Source: Streptomyces sp. RKAG293
Lineage (GTDB): Bacteria; Actinomycetota; Actinomycetes; Streptomycetales; Streptomycetaceae
NCBI RefSeq assembly: GCF_023701745.1
Contig: NZ_JAJOZB010000001.1
Location: 992,001-1,056,000 of the forward strand
Length of the DNA: 64,000 nucleotides
Reading direction: 5' to 3'
Position 1 is the first letter of the stretch; the number at the start of each line of letters is the position of its first letter. Position numbers and translations under genes: made by a program. The notes below the pieces were generated by a model. That model worked only from the letters and a program-made list of their open reading frames with translations. It did not search any database and was not told the DNA's origin. Shown here in pieces: positions 7,915 through 15,682 of the stretch.

Positions 7915-8657
7915 GGGGTGCCCGGCTTGAGGACGTATCCGGCGCCCCGCACGGTGTGGATCATCGGCGGGTGCCCGACGTCGATCTTCTTGCGCAGATA
8001 GCTGATGTAGAGCTCCACGATGTGGGCCCGGCCGCCGAAGTCGTACGACCAGACGTGGTCCAGGATCTGCGCCTTGCTCAGCACCCGGCGGGGGTTGCGC
8101 AGCAGATACCGCAGCAGCTCGAACTCGGTCGGCGACAGTTCGACGTTCCGCCCGTCCCGGGTCACCTCCCGCGCCTCCTCGTCCATGACCAGGTCGCCGA
8201 CGGTCAGCAGGGCCCCGTCGGGCCGCTGCCGGGTCATGCCCGCGCGGCGCAGCAGCCCGCGCAGCCGGGCCAGTACCTCTTCGAGGCTGAACGGTTTGGT
8301 GACGTAGTCGTCGCCGCCCGCGGTGAGGCCGGCGATCCGGTCCTCGACGGCGTCGCGCGCGGTCAGGAAGAGCACACAGATCCCGGGCTGCCGGTCCCGC
8401 AGTCCGCGCAGCACGGAGAGCCCGTCGAAGTCCGGCAGCATGATGTCGAGGACGACGGCGTCCGGCTGGAAGTCCCGGGCCGCGGTGAGCGCCGAGGCAC
8501 CGTCGGCGGCGGTCCGCACCTGCCAGCCCTCGTAGTGCAGGACTCCGGCGAGGACCTCCAGCAGGTCCGGCTCGTCATCCACGACGAGGACCCGGACCGG
8601 GGTGCCGTCCGGGCGGGTGAGGGAGGGCAGCGGGCGTGCCGCGGGTGGGGTGTCCAT
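7911..8657 (-). CDS. OmpR-family response regulator
   Basis: An N-terminal receiver (VLVVDDEPDLLEVL, phospho-acceptor Asp in VVLDIMLPDFDG, Lys in YVTKPFS) is followed by a winged-helix DNA-binding domain (LSPTEFELLRYLL ... HTVRGAGYVLKPG). The ATG at 8657 is preferred; an upstream TTG in frame adds eight residues. It heads the pair with the kinase at 6424-7914. The 11-bp-spaced direct repeat at 8720-8737, just upstream and between it and the divergent operon, is the expected kind of binding site. Confidence 0.94.
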   Translation of the reverse strand: MDTPPAARPLPSLTRPDGTPVRVLVVDDEPDLLEVLAGVLHYEGWQVRTAADGASALTAARDFQPDAVVLDIMLPDFDGLSVLRGLRDRQPGICVLFLTARDAVEDRIAGLTAGGDDYVTKPFSLEEVLARLRGLLRRAGMTRQRPDGALLTVGDLVMDEEAREVTRDGRNVELSPTEFELLRYLLRNPRRVLSKAQILDHVWSYDFGGRAHIVELYISYLRKKIDVGHPPMIHTVRGAGYVLKPGTP

Positions 8658-8719
8658 GGTCCGTCCAGCATGCCGCCCCAACCTCTGCGTTTCCCATGAG
8701 ACCTGCCCCGGGCCGCCGG

Positions 8720-8737
8720 TTCAGAGCTGATTCAGAG
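8720..8737. promoter_or_regulatory. Direct repeat TTCAGAG-N4-TTCAGAG, probable response-regulator box
   Basis: Two identical 7-bp units begin at 8720 and 8731, an 11-bp pitch that puts them on one face of the helix. OmpR-type regulators bind such head-to-tail repeats as dimers. The site is midway between the divergent response regulator and ferric-reductase-like genes. Confidence 0.55.
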
Positions 8738-8781
8738 GTTGCGGCGGCACAGTGGGCCGTCAGCCGACGAAAGGGGACATC

Positions 8782-10164
8782 GTGGCGACGACCTACGGCC
8801 ACCGGGCAGCCCGGCGGGGCTCCGCGCAGCCCGGGCCGCCCGTGCCGCGCGGCCGCCGGTCACCGGCCGGGCCGGTGCTCGCCCTGGCCGCGTCGGGTGC
8901 CGTCGCGGTGCTGGCGCTGTGGTGGCACGACACCGCCGCCGTCGTCGGGCCCGCGGGGTGGCTGATCGGCGCGGGCCGGATCGCCGGCCTCCTCACCGGT
9001 TACGGCTGCGCCGTCCTGGTCGCCCTCATGGCCAGGGTGCCCGCCCTGGAACGCGGCGTGGGGAGCGACCGGGTGGCCCGCTGGCACGCGATGGCCGGGC
9101 GCTACACCGTCTGTCTGCTGCTGGCGCACATCGTCCTGATCATCTGGGGCTACTCGGTGCAGGCCCGCACGAGCATCGTGCGGGAGACCACGACCGTGGT
9201 GCTGGACTATCCGGAGATGCTCAAGGGAACGGCGGGTGCGCTGATCCTCATCGCCGTCGGCGTTCTCTCCGCGCGTGCCGTACGCCGCCGGGTCAGCTAC
9301 GAGACCTGGTACTACCTGCATGTCCTGACCTATCTCGCGCTCTTCCTCGCCTTCGGCCACCAACTCGCCCTGGGCGCCGATTTCGCCGGGAACGCAGCGG
9401 CCCGGAACGCCTGGTACGCGCTGTACCTCGGGGTCGCGACGCTGGTGGTGTGGTTCCGCGTTCTCGTCCCCGTCCGGTTGAACGTCCGGCACCGGCTGCG
9501 GGTCGCGGCCGTCGTGCGCGAGGCGCCCGGCGTCGTCTCCGTGCTGATCCAGGGGCGCCGGCTGGCCGAACTGCGCGCCGAGCCGGGCCAGTTCCTGCGC
9601 TGGCGGTTCCTCACCGGCGGACTGTGGTGGACCTCCAGCCCGTACTCGCTGTCGGCCGCCCCCCGCCAGGACCGGCTGCGCATCACCGTCAAGGCGGCCG
9701 GCGACCACAGCGCGGCGCTGGCCCTGCTCCGGCCCGGCACCCGGGTCTGGGCGGAGGGCCCGTACGGGGCGCTGACCGCCGCCCGCCGGACCCGTTCCAA
9801 GGTGCTGCTGCTCGCGGGCGGTGTGGGTGTCACCCCGCTGCGCGCCCTGTTCGAAACGCTCCCCGCCCGTCCCGGCGAGCTGACCCTGCTGTACCGGGCC
9901 CGCACACCGGGGGACCTGGCCCTGCGGTCGGAGCTGGAGTCGATAGCCCAGTCCCGCGGAGCCCGGCTGTACTACGCCGTCAACGCGGCGGACTGCACCC
10001 GCGCCGCCATCACGGCCACCGGCCTGCGGACGATACTGCCCGACATCGCACAGCACGACGTGTACCTGTGCGGGCCGGACGGCATGGCGCGGGAATCGTA
10101 CGACGCACTGCGCGCGGCCGGTGTGCCCGCCGGCCGCATCCACCACGAATCCTTCGAGCTGTGA
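8782..10164 (+). CDS. Ferric-reductase-like membrane flavocytochrome/oxidoreductase
   Basis: A protein of about 460 aa with an N-terminal membrane part of some six helices, including histidines suited to haem (RYTVCLLLAHIVLIIWG, YYLHVLTYLALFLAFGHQ). A cytoplasmic FAD/NAD(P)H module follows, with the flavin motif WWTSSPYSLSAAP, the nucleotide glycine loop LLLAGGVGVTPLRALFE, and YLCGPDGM near the end. It should pass electrons from NAD(P)H across the membrane. The GTG at 8782 follows AAAGGGG; an earlier in-frame GTG at 8752 lacks one. It is the first gene of an operon with an FMN-binding protein and ApbE, which suggests electrons go to the covalently flavinylated partner. Confidence 0.88.
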   Translation: MATTYGHRAARRGSAQPGPPVPRGRRSPAGPVLALAASGAVAVLALWWHDTAAVVGPAGWLIGAGRIAGLLTGYGCAVLVALMARVPALERGVGSDRVARWHAMAGRYTVCLLLAHIVLIIWGYSVQARTSIVRETTTVVLDYPEMLKGTAGALILIAVGVLSARAVRRRVSYETWYYLHVLTYLALFLAFGHQLALGADFAGNAAARNAWYALYLGVATLVVWFRVLVPVRLNVRHRLRVAAVVREAPGVVSVLIQGRRLAELRAEPGQFLRWRFLTGGLWWTSSPYSLSAAPRQDRLRITVKAAGDHSAALALLRPGTRVWAEGPYGALTAARRTRSKVLLLAGGVGVTPLRALFETLPARPGELTLLYRARTPGDLALRSELESIAQSRGARLYYAVNAADCTRAAITATGLRTILPDIAQHDVYLCGPDGMARESYDALRAAGVPAGRIHHESFEL

Positions 10165-10169
10165 GCGCC

Positions 10170-10673
10170 ATGAGAACTCATCCCCTGCGCCGCATCGTGC
10201 TGAGCGCGGCGGCGACCGTGACCGGAGTCGTCCTCCTGCTGTCCCTGAAACCGCACGCGCAACAGCAGTCGGTGGCGCAGCAGAACACGAACTCCGGATC
10301 CTCCTCCCCCACTGCGGCAGGGTCCGACCCGTCGGCTTCGGCTGGTTCGGCTGGTTCGGCTGGTTCGGCTGGTTCGGCTGGTTCGGCGTCCGGCGGGGTC
10401 AGGACCGTGGACGGGGACACCATCCAGACGCGGTTCGGACCGGTGCAGGTGCGGATCACCCTGACCGGCGCGAAGATCACCGCGGTCTCCGTGCTCCAGG
10501 TGCCCGACGAGAACGGCCGGGACCAGGAGATCGCTGAATTCTCCATTCCACAACTCACCCAGGAGGCCCTCGACGCCCAGAGCGCGGGCATCGACACCGT
10601 CTCCGGCGCGACGTACACCAGCGAGGGGTACATCCGCTCCCTGCAGAGCGCACTGGACAGGTCCGGTGGCTGA
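10170..10673 (+). CDS. FMN-binding domain protein, covalently flavinylated
   Basis: A 167-aa extracytoplasmic protein: an N-terminal membrane anchor (about 8-26), a low-complexity Gly-Ser-Ala linker (about 55-76) and an FMN-binding domain (about 80-165). The sequence DTVSGAT (142-148) fits the flavinylation motif DxxSGAT, with Thr148 as the probable attachment site for FMN. The next gene, ApbE, overlaps it and is the enzyme that makes this bond. It starts six bases after the oxidoreductase stop. The linker is encoded by a 9-bp tandem repeat. Confidence 0.9.
   Translation: MRTHPLRRIVLSAAATVTGVVLLLSLKPHAQQQSVAQQNTNSGSSSPTAAGSDPSASAGSAGSAGSAGSAGSASGGVRTVDGDTIQTRFGPVQVRITLTGAKITAVSVLQVPDENGRDQEIAEFSIPQLTQEALDAQSAGIDTVSGATYTSEGYIRSLQSALDRSGG
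10344..10388 (+). repeat. 9-bp tandem repeat GGTTCGGCT, five units
   Basis: Four perfect units and a fifth with one change at its last base encode Gly-Ser-Ala repeats in the FMN-binding protein. Such in-frame repeats can gain or lose units by slippage and so vary the length of the tether. Confidence 0.9.
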
Positions 10674-11457
10674 CGCCCCGGAGCGGCTGCGGCACGTGGA
10701 GCACGTGATGGGCACCGTGTTCTCGTTCGACGTCCGTGGTGACAGCGGTCCGCGCACCCGTACCGCGCTGGCCGCGGCCACGGTCTGGCTGCACCACGTG
10801 GACGAGGAGTTCTCGCCCTACCGGCCCGGCAGCCAGCTCAGCCGGCTGGCCCGCGGCGAGCTCGCCCCCGACGACTGCTCGCCGGAGGTACGGGAGGTGC
10901 TGCGGCTGTGTGCGGACGCCGAGCGGCGCAGCGGCGGCTGGTTCAGCGCCCGGTACGCGGGAGGGCTCGATCCGACCGGTCTCGTCAAGGGGTGGGCCGT
11001 GGAGCGGGCGGCGGCGATGCTGCGCTCAGCGGGCGCGCCCGCCGTCTGCGTCAACGGCGGCGGCGATGTGCAGTTGCACGGCGGTCCCTGGCGGGTGGGG
11101 GTGGCGGACCCGCTGCGGCCCGGTGCCGTCGTGACCGTCGTCGAGGCCCGGCACACGCTGGCCGTGGCCACCTCAGGCCCCGCCGAACGCGGTTGCCACA
11201 TCCTGGACCCGCACACCGGCGCACCCCCGGCCGACGCCCTCGCCTCGGTCACGGTGCTCGCCCGCGGCCTGACCGACGCCGACGCCTGGGCCACCGCCGC
11301 CTGCGCGATGGGCGCGGACCGGGCCCGCGGGTGGCTGGAGGAGCTGCCGGGAGCGGAGGCGTTCGCGGTCACTTCCGACGGTGGTACCTGGCAGACCCGC
11401 GGCTTCGCCCGGAGCCGCCTCGGCGAAACGGGAGCCGCTTCGGGGCGGACCGGCTGA
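10666..11457 (+). CDS. apbE: FAD:protein FMN transferase (ApbE)
   Basis: A 263-aa ApbE family enzyme that moves FMN from FAD to a Thr of a target protein, using Mg2+. Family features seen are MGTVFSFDV near the start, DPTGLVKGWAVERA, VNGGGDVQLHG, and DADAWATAACAMG, which holds the metal-binding acidic residues. No signal peptide is visible. The GTG start overlaps the stop of the FMN-binding protein gene by eight bases, so both are made together. Together with the membrane oxidoreductase it forms an actinobacterial flavin-based transmembrane electron-transfer unit. Confidence 0.93.
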   Translation: MADAPERLRHVEHVMGTVFSFDVRGDSGPRTRTALAAATVWLHHVDEEFSPYRPGSQLSRLARGELAPDDCSPEVREVLRLCADAERRSGGWFSARYAGGLDPTGLVKGWAVERAAAMLRSAGAPAVCVNGGGDVQLHGGPWRVGVADPLRPGAVVTVVEARHTLAVATSGPAERGCHILDPHTGAPPADALASVTVLARGLTDADAWATAACAMGADRARGWLEELPGAEAFAVTSDGGTWQTRGFARSRLGETGAASGRTG

Positions 11458-11833
11458 CCGGCCGACCCGGCCTCGGGACCCACCGGACGGGGCCCGTCAG
11501 GTGCAGATGCATCTCACTCTGTGGCAGCGGGGACAGACGACACGTCTCCTGACGTCAACGGCCGGCTCCGGTTCCATAACGCGCTCCTGACTCTCCAGCG
11601 CCGCCACGGCTGTGCCCGGCAGGCTCGTTGTGCTCACTCCTTCAGACGCTTGAGCCGCGTTCTGGGTTCGCTTTTGACGCAACTTCGTGACAGCGCTTGC
11701 TCTCCAGGCCGCCGTACGCCCGCTCTTGGGAGTCCTCGTCCGAGTTGTACCCCCACTCAGGTTTCGCACAGCGTGGTCCCGGTGGCCGTCGGCCGACTCA
11801 CGACGGCCACCGTCCGTGCCCGGAACCCTTCCT
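11458..11833. other. Intergenic region with hairpin, no convincing gene
   Basis: A 376-base convergent spacer. It holds the strong hairpin at 11780-11812. A minus-strand frame (11497-11862) ends in a Cys-rich CPRCHRVRCICT, but it overlaps the upstream gene, has poor third-position bias and no clear start, so I do not call it. Confidence 0.4.
11780..11812. terminator. Strong hairpin after the TolB-like gene
   Basis: CGGTGGCCGTCG (11780-11791) and CGACGGCCACCG (11801-11812) form a perfect 12-bp stem with a 9-nt loop, 22 bases beyond the stop of the minus-strand propeller gene. This is a typical GC-rich actinomycete terminator without a T-run. Confidence 0.6.
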
Positions 11834-12835
11834 TCAGCGACTTGGTGACGCTGCGTCGACAATCAGTTCACGGGGCCGGCCCGTCCCGTCGGACGGGACG
11901 GCCCAGACGTCGGAGCCCCCCTTGCCCCGGGATCTGGCGTACATGACGGTGTGCTCGTCGAACCACGCGGCCTGGTCGTCGACACTCGCCGGCTCGGCGA
12001 GCGGGGTCTCCCGCATCGTCGCCAGGTCGAGCACGTAGAGCCGCCAGGGCCGCGCCGCGTCGGAGGAGACCCGCTTCTTGAACACCACCCGGGTGCCGTC
12101 CGGCGACAGGGAAGGGCACTCGGCGTTCTCACGCAGTGTGTGCGCCTCCCACTTCCCGTAGTCGCCCTGGACGAGGTACGTCTTCCCCTTCGTCGTCACG
12201 GTCGCGTAGAAGCGGTTGTCGTCCGCCGCGAAGGTCACCCCCCAGAAGTTGACGTCGGACGCCCGGTAGCGGCGGCCGTCGATGAACAACGGGATGTCCT
12301 CGATGTTCAGCACCGCGTAGCCGGTCCGGGTGTCGAGGATTCCGGTCCAGGTGGAGAAGCCGCCCCGGTTGTAGGAGTCCCCCTGGACGAACACCGTCCA
12401 GGAGACCATCCGCCCGCTGGGCGAGACCCGGGCGCGGTTGGGGATGCCCGACAGCTTCACCCGGCGGACCTCGCGCAGTTGACGGTCGACGATCAGCGCG
12501 TACGTCCTGGGGACGGCGCCGGTGCTGGTGACGAGGCAGACGCCGGTGCCCGCCGCGCTGTAGAAGCGCTCGCAGCCCAGCCCGCTGACCGTACGGGGAG
12601 CGCCGGCGCCGCCGGCCGGCACGGCCGCGATGTTGCCGTGGCCGGCCCCGGGAGCGGTGTCCCGGAACAGCAGTTGGCCGGGGCGGACGGTGTCGATCGG
12701 CTCGCCGTGGAAGGCGGGGACCGCCTCGCGCCGCGCCGCGTGGACGCTGTAGCCGACCCCGAGCCCGCCCAGCACCAGCAGGGCGACCACCGGTGCGAGC
12801 AGCCGGAAGCGGGCGTGCTGCCGGAAAGCGGTCAT
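11834..12835 (-). CDS. TolB-like beta-propeller protein, membrane-anchored
   Basis: A 333-aa protein with an uncleaved signal or TM helix at about 11-32 (LLAPVVALLVLGGLGVGYSV), then repeated blades of TolB/WD40-like type: RVSPSGRMVSWTVF, CPSLSPDGTRVVFKK, AAWFDEHTVMYARS and DVWAVPSDGTG. It probably binds proteins or ligands at the outer face of the membrane; no enzyme motif is seen. The start ATG overlaps the stop of the MFS gene by ATGA, so it is co-translated with the transporter and may work with it or with the secreted PhoX-type enzyme upstream. Confidence 0.75.
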   Translation of the reverse strand: MTAFRQHARFRLLAPVVALLVLGGLGVGYSVHAARREAVPAFHGEPIDTVRPGQLLFRDTAPGAGHGNIAAVPAGGAGAPRTVSGLGCERFYSAAGTGVCLVTSTGAVPRTYALIVDRQLREVRRVKLSGIPNRARVSPSGRMVSWTVFVQGDSYNRGGFSTWTGILDTRTGYAVLNIEDIPLFIDGRRYRASDVNFWGVTFAADDNRFYATVTTKGKTYLVQGDYGKWEAHTLRENAECPSLSPDGTRVVFKKRVSSDAARPWRLYVLDLATMRETPLAEPASVDDQAAWFDEHTVMYARSRGKGGSDVWAVPSDGTGRPRELIVDAASPSR

Positions 12836-14145
12836 GAGATCGTCTCCTCGTCGTACGACCGGGCGTCGGGTTCGCGGACGCCCTCTGTGTCCGCGCCACC
12901 TGCCGGGAAGCCGAACCTGGCCACCAGGAGGCACACCGCCAGCCCGGCCGCCATCACCGCGAGCCCGGTGCGCGGACCCCATGCCGTCCAGGCCGCGCCG
13001 AGGATGATCGAGGACACCACCCGGGCACCCGCCTGGCCGGTCTGCAGCAGGGCCATCCCGCTGGTCCGCAGCCCGGCGGGCAGCAGCGGGCCGGCCGCGG
13101 CCATCAGCACGCCGTCGGTCGCGGCGTAGAACACCCCGTGCAGCAGGAGCGCCGGGATGAGGACCAACAGTCCGCCGACGGGTCCGAGGAGCATCGCGTA
13201 CGCGCCGAGCAGCGCCACATGGCCGCCCAGGAACATCCGGAACCTGCCGGTACGGTCCGCCATGCGGCCCAGCGGCACGGCGAGCAGGAGGTAGGCGCCG
13301 GTGGTGCCGAGCGGCAGCAGCGGGAAGTACTCCGGGGCGATCCCCAACCGCCTTTGCAGCAGCAGGTAGATGAAGGAGTCGCTGACCGTGACGAGGCCCA
13401 GTGCGGCGGTCAGGACGCAGGTGCGGCGGAACGCGGCCGCGCGCAGCAGTCCGAACGCGGCGCGCAGCGCGGGCTCCCGCCGGTCCGGGGATGGATCCTG
13501 CCGGTCCCGGACCAGCGAGACGAGCAGCACCACACCGAGCGCGGCGACGCAGAAGCTGACGACGAACACCGCGTCGTAGGCGGTGCCGGTCGCGGCGAGG
13601 ACCGCGAAGGCCGCGAGCGGTCCGATGAAGGCGCCGACGGTGTCCATCGCCCGGTGCACGCCGAAGGCGAGTCCGAGGGTCTGCGGTGGCGTACTGAGGG
13701 AGATGAGCGCGTCCCGCGGGGCGGTGCGCAGGCCCTTGCCTGCCCGGTCGGCGGCCACCACCCCGCCGAGGGCGCCCACCGAGGTCCCCGCGGCCAGCAG
13801 GCCGAGTTTGCACACCGCCGACAGCCCGTAGCCGATCCCGGCGACCAGTTTGCGGCGCTGGCGGCGGTCGGCGAGATGGCCGCCGACCAGCCGTACGAGG
13901 ACGGTCGCGCCGGTGTACAGGCTGTCGAACATGCCGAACGCGAGCGGGCTCAGGCCCAGTTGGAGCACCAGGTAGAGCGGGAGTACCGCGCTGACCATCT
14001 CCGAGGAGACATCGGTGACCATGCTGACGGCGCCGAGTGCGACCACGTTGGCGGGGACCGTACGCAGCAGCCCGGCCCGGCGCCCCGGGCGCAGGCCCGG
14101 GGCGCCGTCGGCGGCACTGGTGCTGCTGCTCGCCGAGATGTACAT
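12832..14145 (-). CDS. MFS transporter
   Basis: A 437-aa protein with about 12 hydrophobic segments. The family signature is visible as GGHLADRRQRRKLVAG after TM2 and again as LGRMADRTGRFRMFLG in the second half. It resembles the general exporter group within the superfamily; the substrate is unknown. It begins three bases after the PhoX-like gene ends and overlaps the propeller gene by ATGA, so the three form one operon. Confidence 0.87.
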   Translation of the reverse strand: MYISASSSTSAADGAPGLRPGRRAGLLRTVPANVVALGAVSMVTDVSSEMVSAVLPLYLVLQLGLSPLAFGMFDSLYTGATVLVRLVGGHLADRRQRRKLVAGIGYGLSAVCKLGLLAAGTSVGALGGVVAADRAGKGLRTAPRDALISLSTPPQTLGLAFGVHRAMDTVGAFIGPLAAFAVLAATGTAYDAVFVVSFCVAALGVVLLVSLVRDRQDPSPDRREPALRAAFGLLRAAAFRRTCVLTAALGLVTVSDSFIYLLLQRRLGIAPEYFPLLPLGTTGAYLLLAVPLGRMADRTGRFRMFLGGHVALLGAYAMLLGPVGGLLVLIPALLLHGVFYAATDGVLMAAAGPLLPAGLRTSGMALLQTGQAGARVVSSIILGAAWTAWGPRTGLAVMAAGLAVCLLVARFGFPAGGADTEGVREPDARSYDEETIS

Positions 14146-14148
14146 CGG

Positions 14149-15564
14149 CTACTTCCACCCGCTGATGTCGAGCAGTACGCCGTAGCCGGTGACGTTGTAC
14201 TGGACGATCACGTACAGATGGCGCCCGGTCGCGTCGAAGACGCCCCCGGTGAAGGAGCCCATCGGATCGTTGACGGTCGCCACCCGGATACAGCCGTCGC
14301 TCTGCAGGTCGGGGTCGGACCCGTCCGGCAGACAGCTCCACAGGTCGTTGCCGTGGAAGCCCTGCAGATCGCTCTCGGTGTCACCGTCCTCGTGCACGAT
14401 CCAGGTGCCGCGGCCGGGCCGGAAGGCCATGTTGTCGGGCATGTTGACCGCCGGGCTGCCCGGGACGAACAACTGGACCTGCGGGATGGCCGCGTTGGTG
14501 GTGGCGGCGGCCACCGTCCCGTCGGTCAGGCACACCGACTCGCCCCAGTTCTGCGCCTCGTCCTCGTTTCCCGTCTCGTTGACGCAGGCACGGACCTGCC
14601 CCGCGGCGAGCGCGGTTCCGTCCAGGTCCATGTCCTCCGGCCGGTACAGGCCGGTCAGATGGAGCGCGGCGGTGGCCCCGGTCAGGTCGGGGTCGGTGCG
14701 GTCGGGGACGGGGATCCAGGCGCCCTGGCCGGTCTGGGTGCCCTGGCCGTAGTCCCGGCCGCCTTCGTACCGGCCCAGCCGGAGCCCGTAGACCCGGCCG
14801 GACGCGAACGGCGAGTCGCTCAGCCGGTGGATGGGGCCGGCGCCCGCCGCCCGCGGCTTGTCCGGCACGAACTTGAACAGCGCGCCGCCGGGTGCGCCCT
14901 TGTCGGGACGGTTCTCGTCGGCGTAGTAGAGCAGGCCGTTGGGCAGCACCGAGATGCCCTCGTAGGACATCCGGCCGACGCCGGGCCGGACGGTGAGGTT
15001 CGCCGCGCCGGTGCCGCCGCTGAAGCGGCCGGTGGACCGGTCGAGCGTCACTCCGGTGGTGTGCAGCGGGTCGATCAGCTCGTACAGCCGGCCGCCCTCG
15101 GGGCCGCCACCGGTCTCCTCACCGATGACGATCGTTCCCCAGGCGGTGCGCCGCACGGGGTCGCAGCTCTCGGTGCCGGTCAGGATGGTCTGGGACCTGC
15201 CGGTCGCGAGCTCCGTGCGCAGCAGCCCCGGCTTGTCCGGGTCGCTCTCGTTGCAGCTGATGAGCCAGCGCGGGTCGGAGTCGCTGGGCCACAGGGCGCC
15301 CTGATCGGTTGTCAGCGGCAGCCGGGCGTTGACCACTCGTGTGTGCAGGCTCTTGGCGAGGGTGACCAGTCGCTCCGGGTGGGCGAGTGCCTCCGCCTTG
15401 CTGATCGCCCGGGTCGACGAGTGCGCCAGGTCACCGGTGACGCCGTGCGGATTGCCGCGGTCGGCGGCTTCGGCCCGGCCGGGCACGGAACCGGCGAACA
15501 TCGCGCCGGCTCCGGCCGCCAGGGCCACCATGGCGGCGGTGAGCACCGTCAGGTGTCGTTTCAC
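14149..15564 (-). CDS. Secreted PhoX-like phosphatase (DUF839 type)
   Basis: A 471-aa protein with a signal peptide (MKRHLTVLTAAMVALAAGAG..., likely cut near AEA-ADR) and no twin-arginine. The mature part has features of the PhoX/DUF839 beta-propeller phosphatases: YEGISVLPNGLLYYADEN, RPEDMDLDG, the late MPDNMAFRPGRGTWIVHEDG and a C-terminal segment GSFTGGVFDATGRHLYV. PhoX enzymes release phosphate from esters using Ca2+ and Fe3+. It is the first gene of the operon with the MFS and propeller proteins, and its neighbour upstream is another secreted metallophosphatase, which suggests a phosphate-scavenging role. Confidence 0.78.
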   Translation of the reverse strand: MKRHLTVLTAAMVALAAGAGAMFAGSVPGRAEAADRGNPHGVTGDLAHSSTRAISKAEALAHPERLVTLAKSLHTRVVNARLPLTTDQGALWPSDSDPRWLISCNESDPDKPGLLRTELATGRSQTILTGTESCDPVRRTAWGTIVIGEETGGGPEGGRLYELIDPLHTTGVTLDRSTGRFSGGTGAANLTVRPGVGRMSYEGISVLPNGLLYYADENRPDKGAPGGALFKFVPDKPRAAGAGPIHRLSDSPFASGRVYGLRLGRYEGGRDYGQGTQTGQGAWIPVPDRTDPDLTGATAALHLTGLYRPEDMDLDGTALAAGQVRACVNETGNEDEAQNWGESVCLTDGTVAAATTNAAIPQVQLFVPGSPAVNMPDNMAFRPGRGTWIVHEDGDTESDLQGFHGNDLWSCLPDGSDPDLQSDGCIRVATVNDPMGSFTGGVFDATGRHLYVIVQYNVTGYGVLLDISGWK

Positions 15565-15625
15565 GTGGTGTCTCCTTGTTCCACGGCATGCGCCGCGAGT
15601 TGAGCGTGAGCGTGGGTCGGTAGCG

Positions 15626-15682
15626 GGTGACGGGAGGTGTCAGTAGTGGGTGACGGAACGTGTCAGTGGCAGGTGACGGGAC
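15626..15682. repeat. 23-bp direct repeat over the end of the metallophosphatase gene
   Basis: GGTGACGG-type units start at 15626, 15649 and 15672, exactly 23 bases apart. The third lies inside the 3' end of the metallophosphatase gene, and the other two repeat that tail including the stop codon (in minus-strand sense, GTCACC followed by a TGA). This looks like a slippage duplication of a gene end. Confidence 0.7.

Noticed and set aside
11497-11862. Minus-strand frame ending in a Cys-rich CPRCHRVRCICT
   Set aside because: It overlaps the 3' end of the propeller gene, covers the terminator hairpin, and has weak third-position G/C and no clear ribosome binding site.
15565-15662. GTCACC repeats as PHO boxes upstream of the PhoX-like gene
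   Set aside because: They recur at 23 bp rather than the 11-bp pitch of PhoP sites and clearly derive from duplication of the preceding gene's end.
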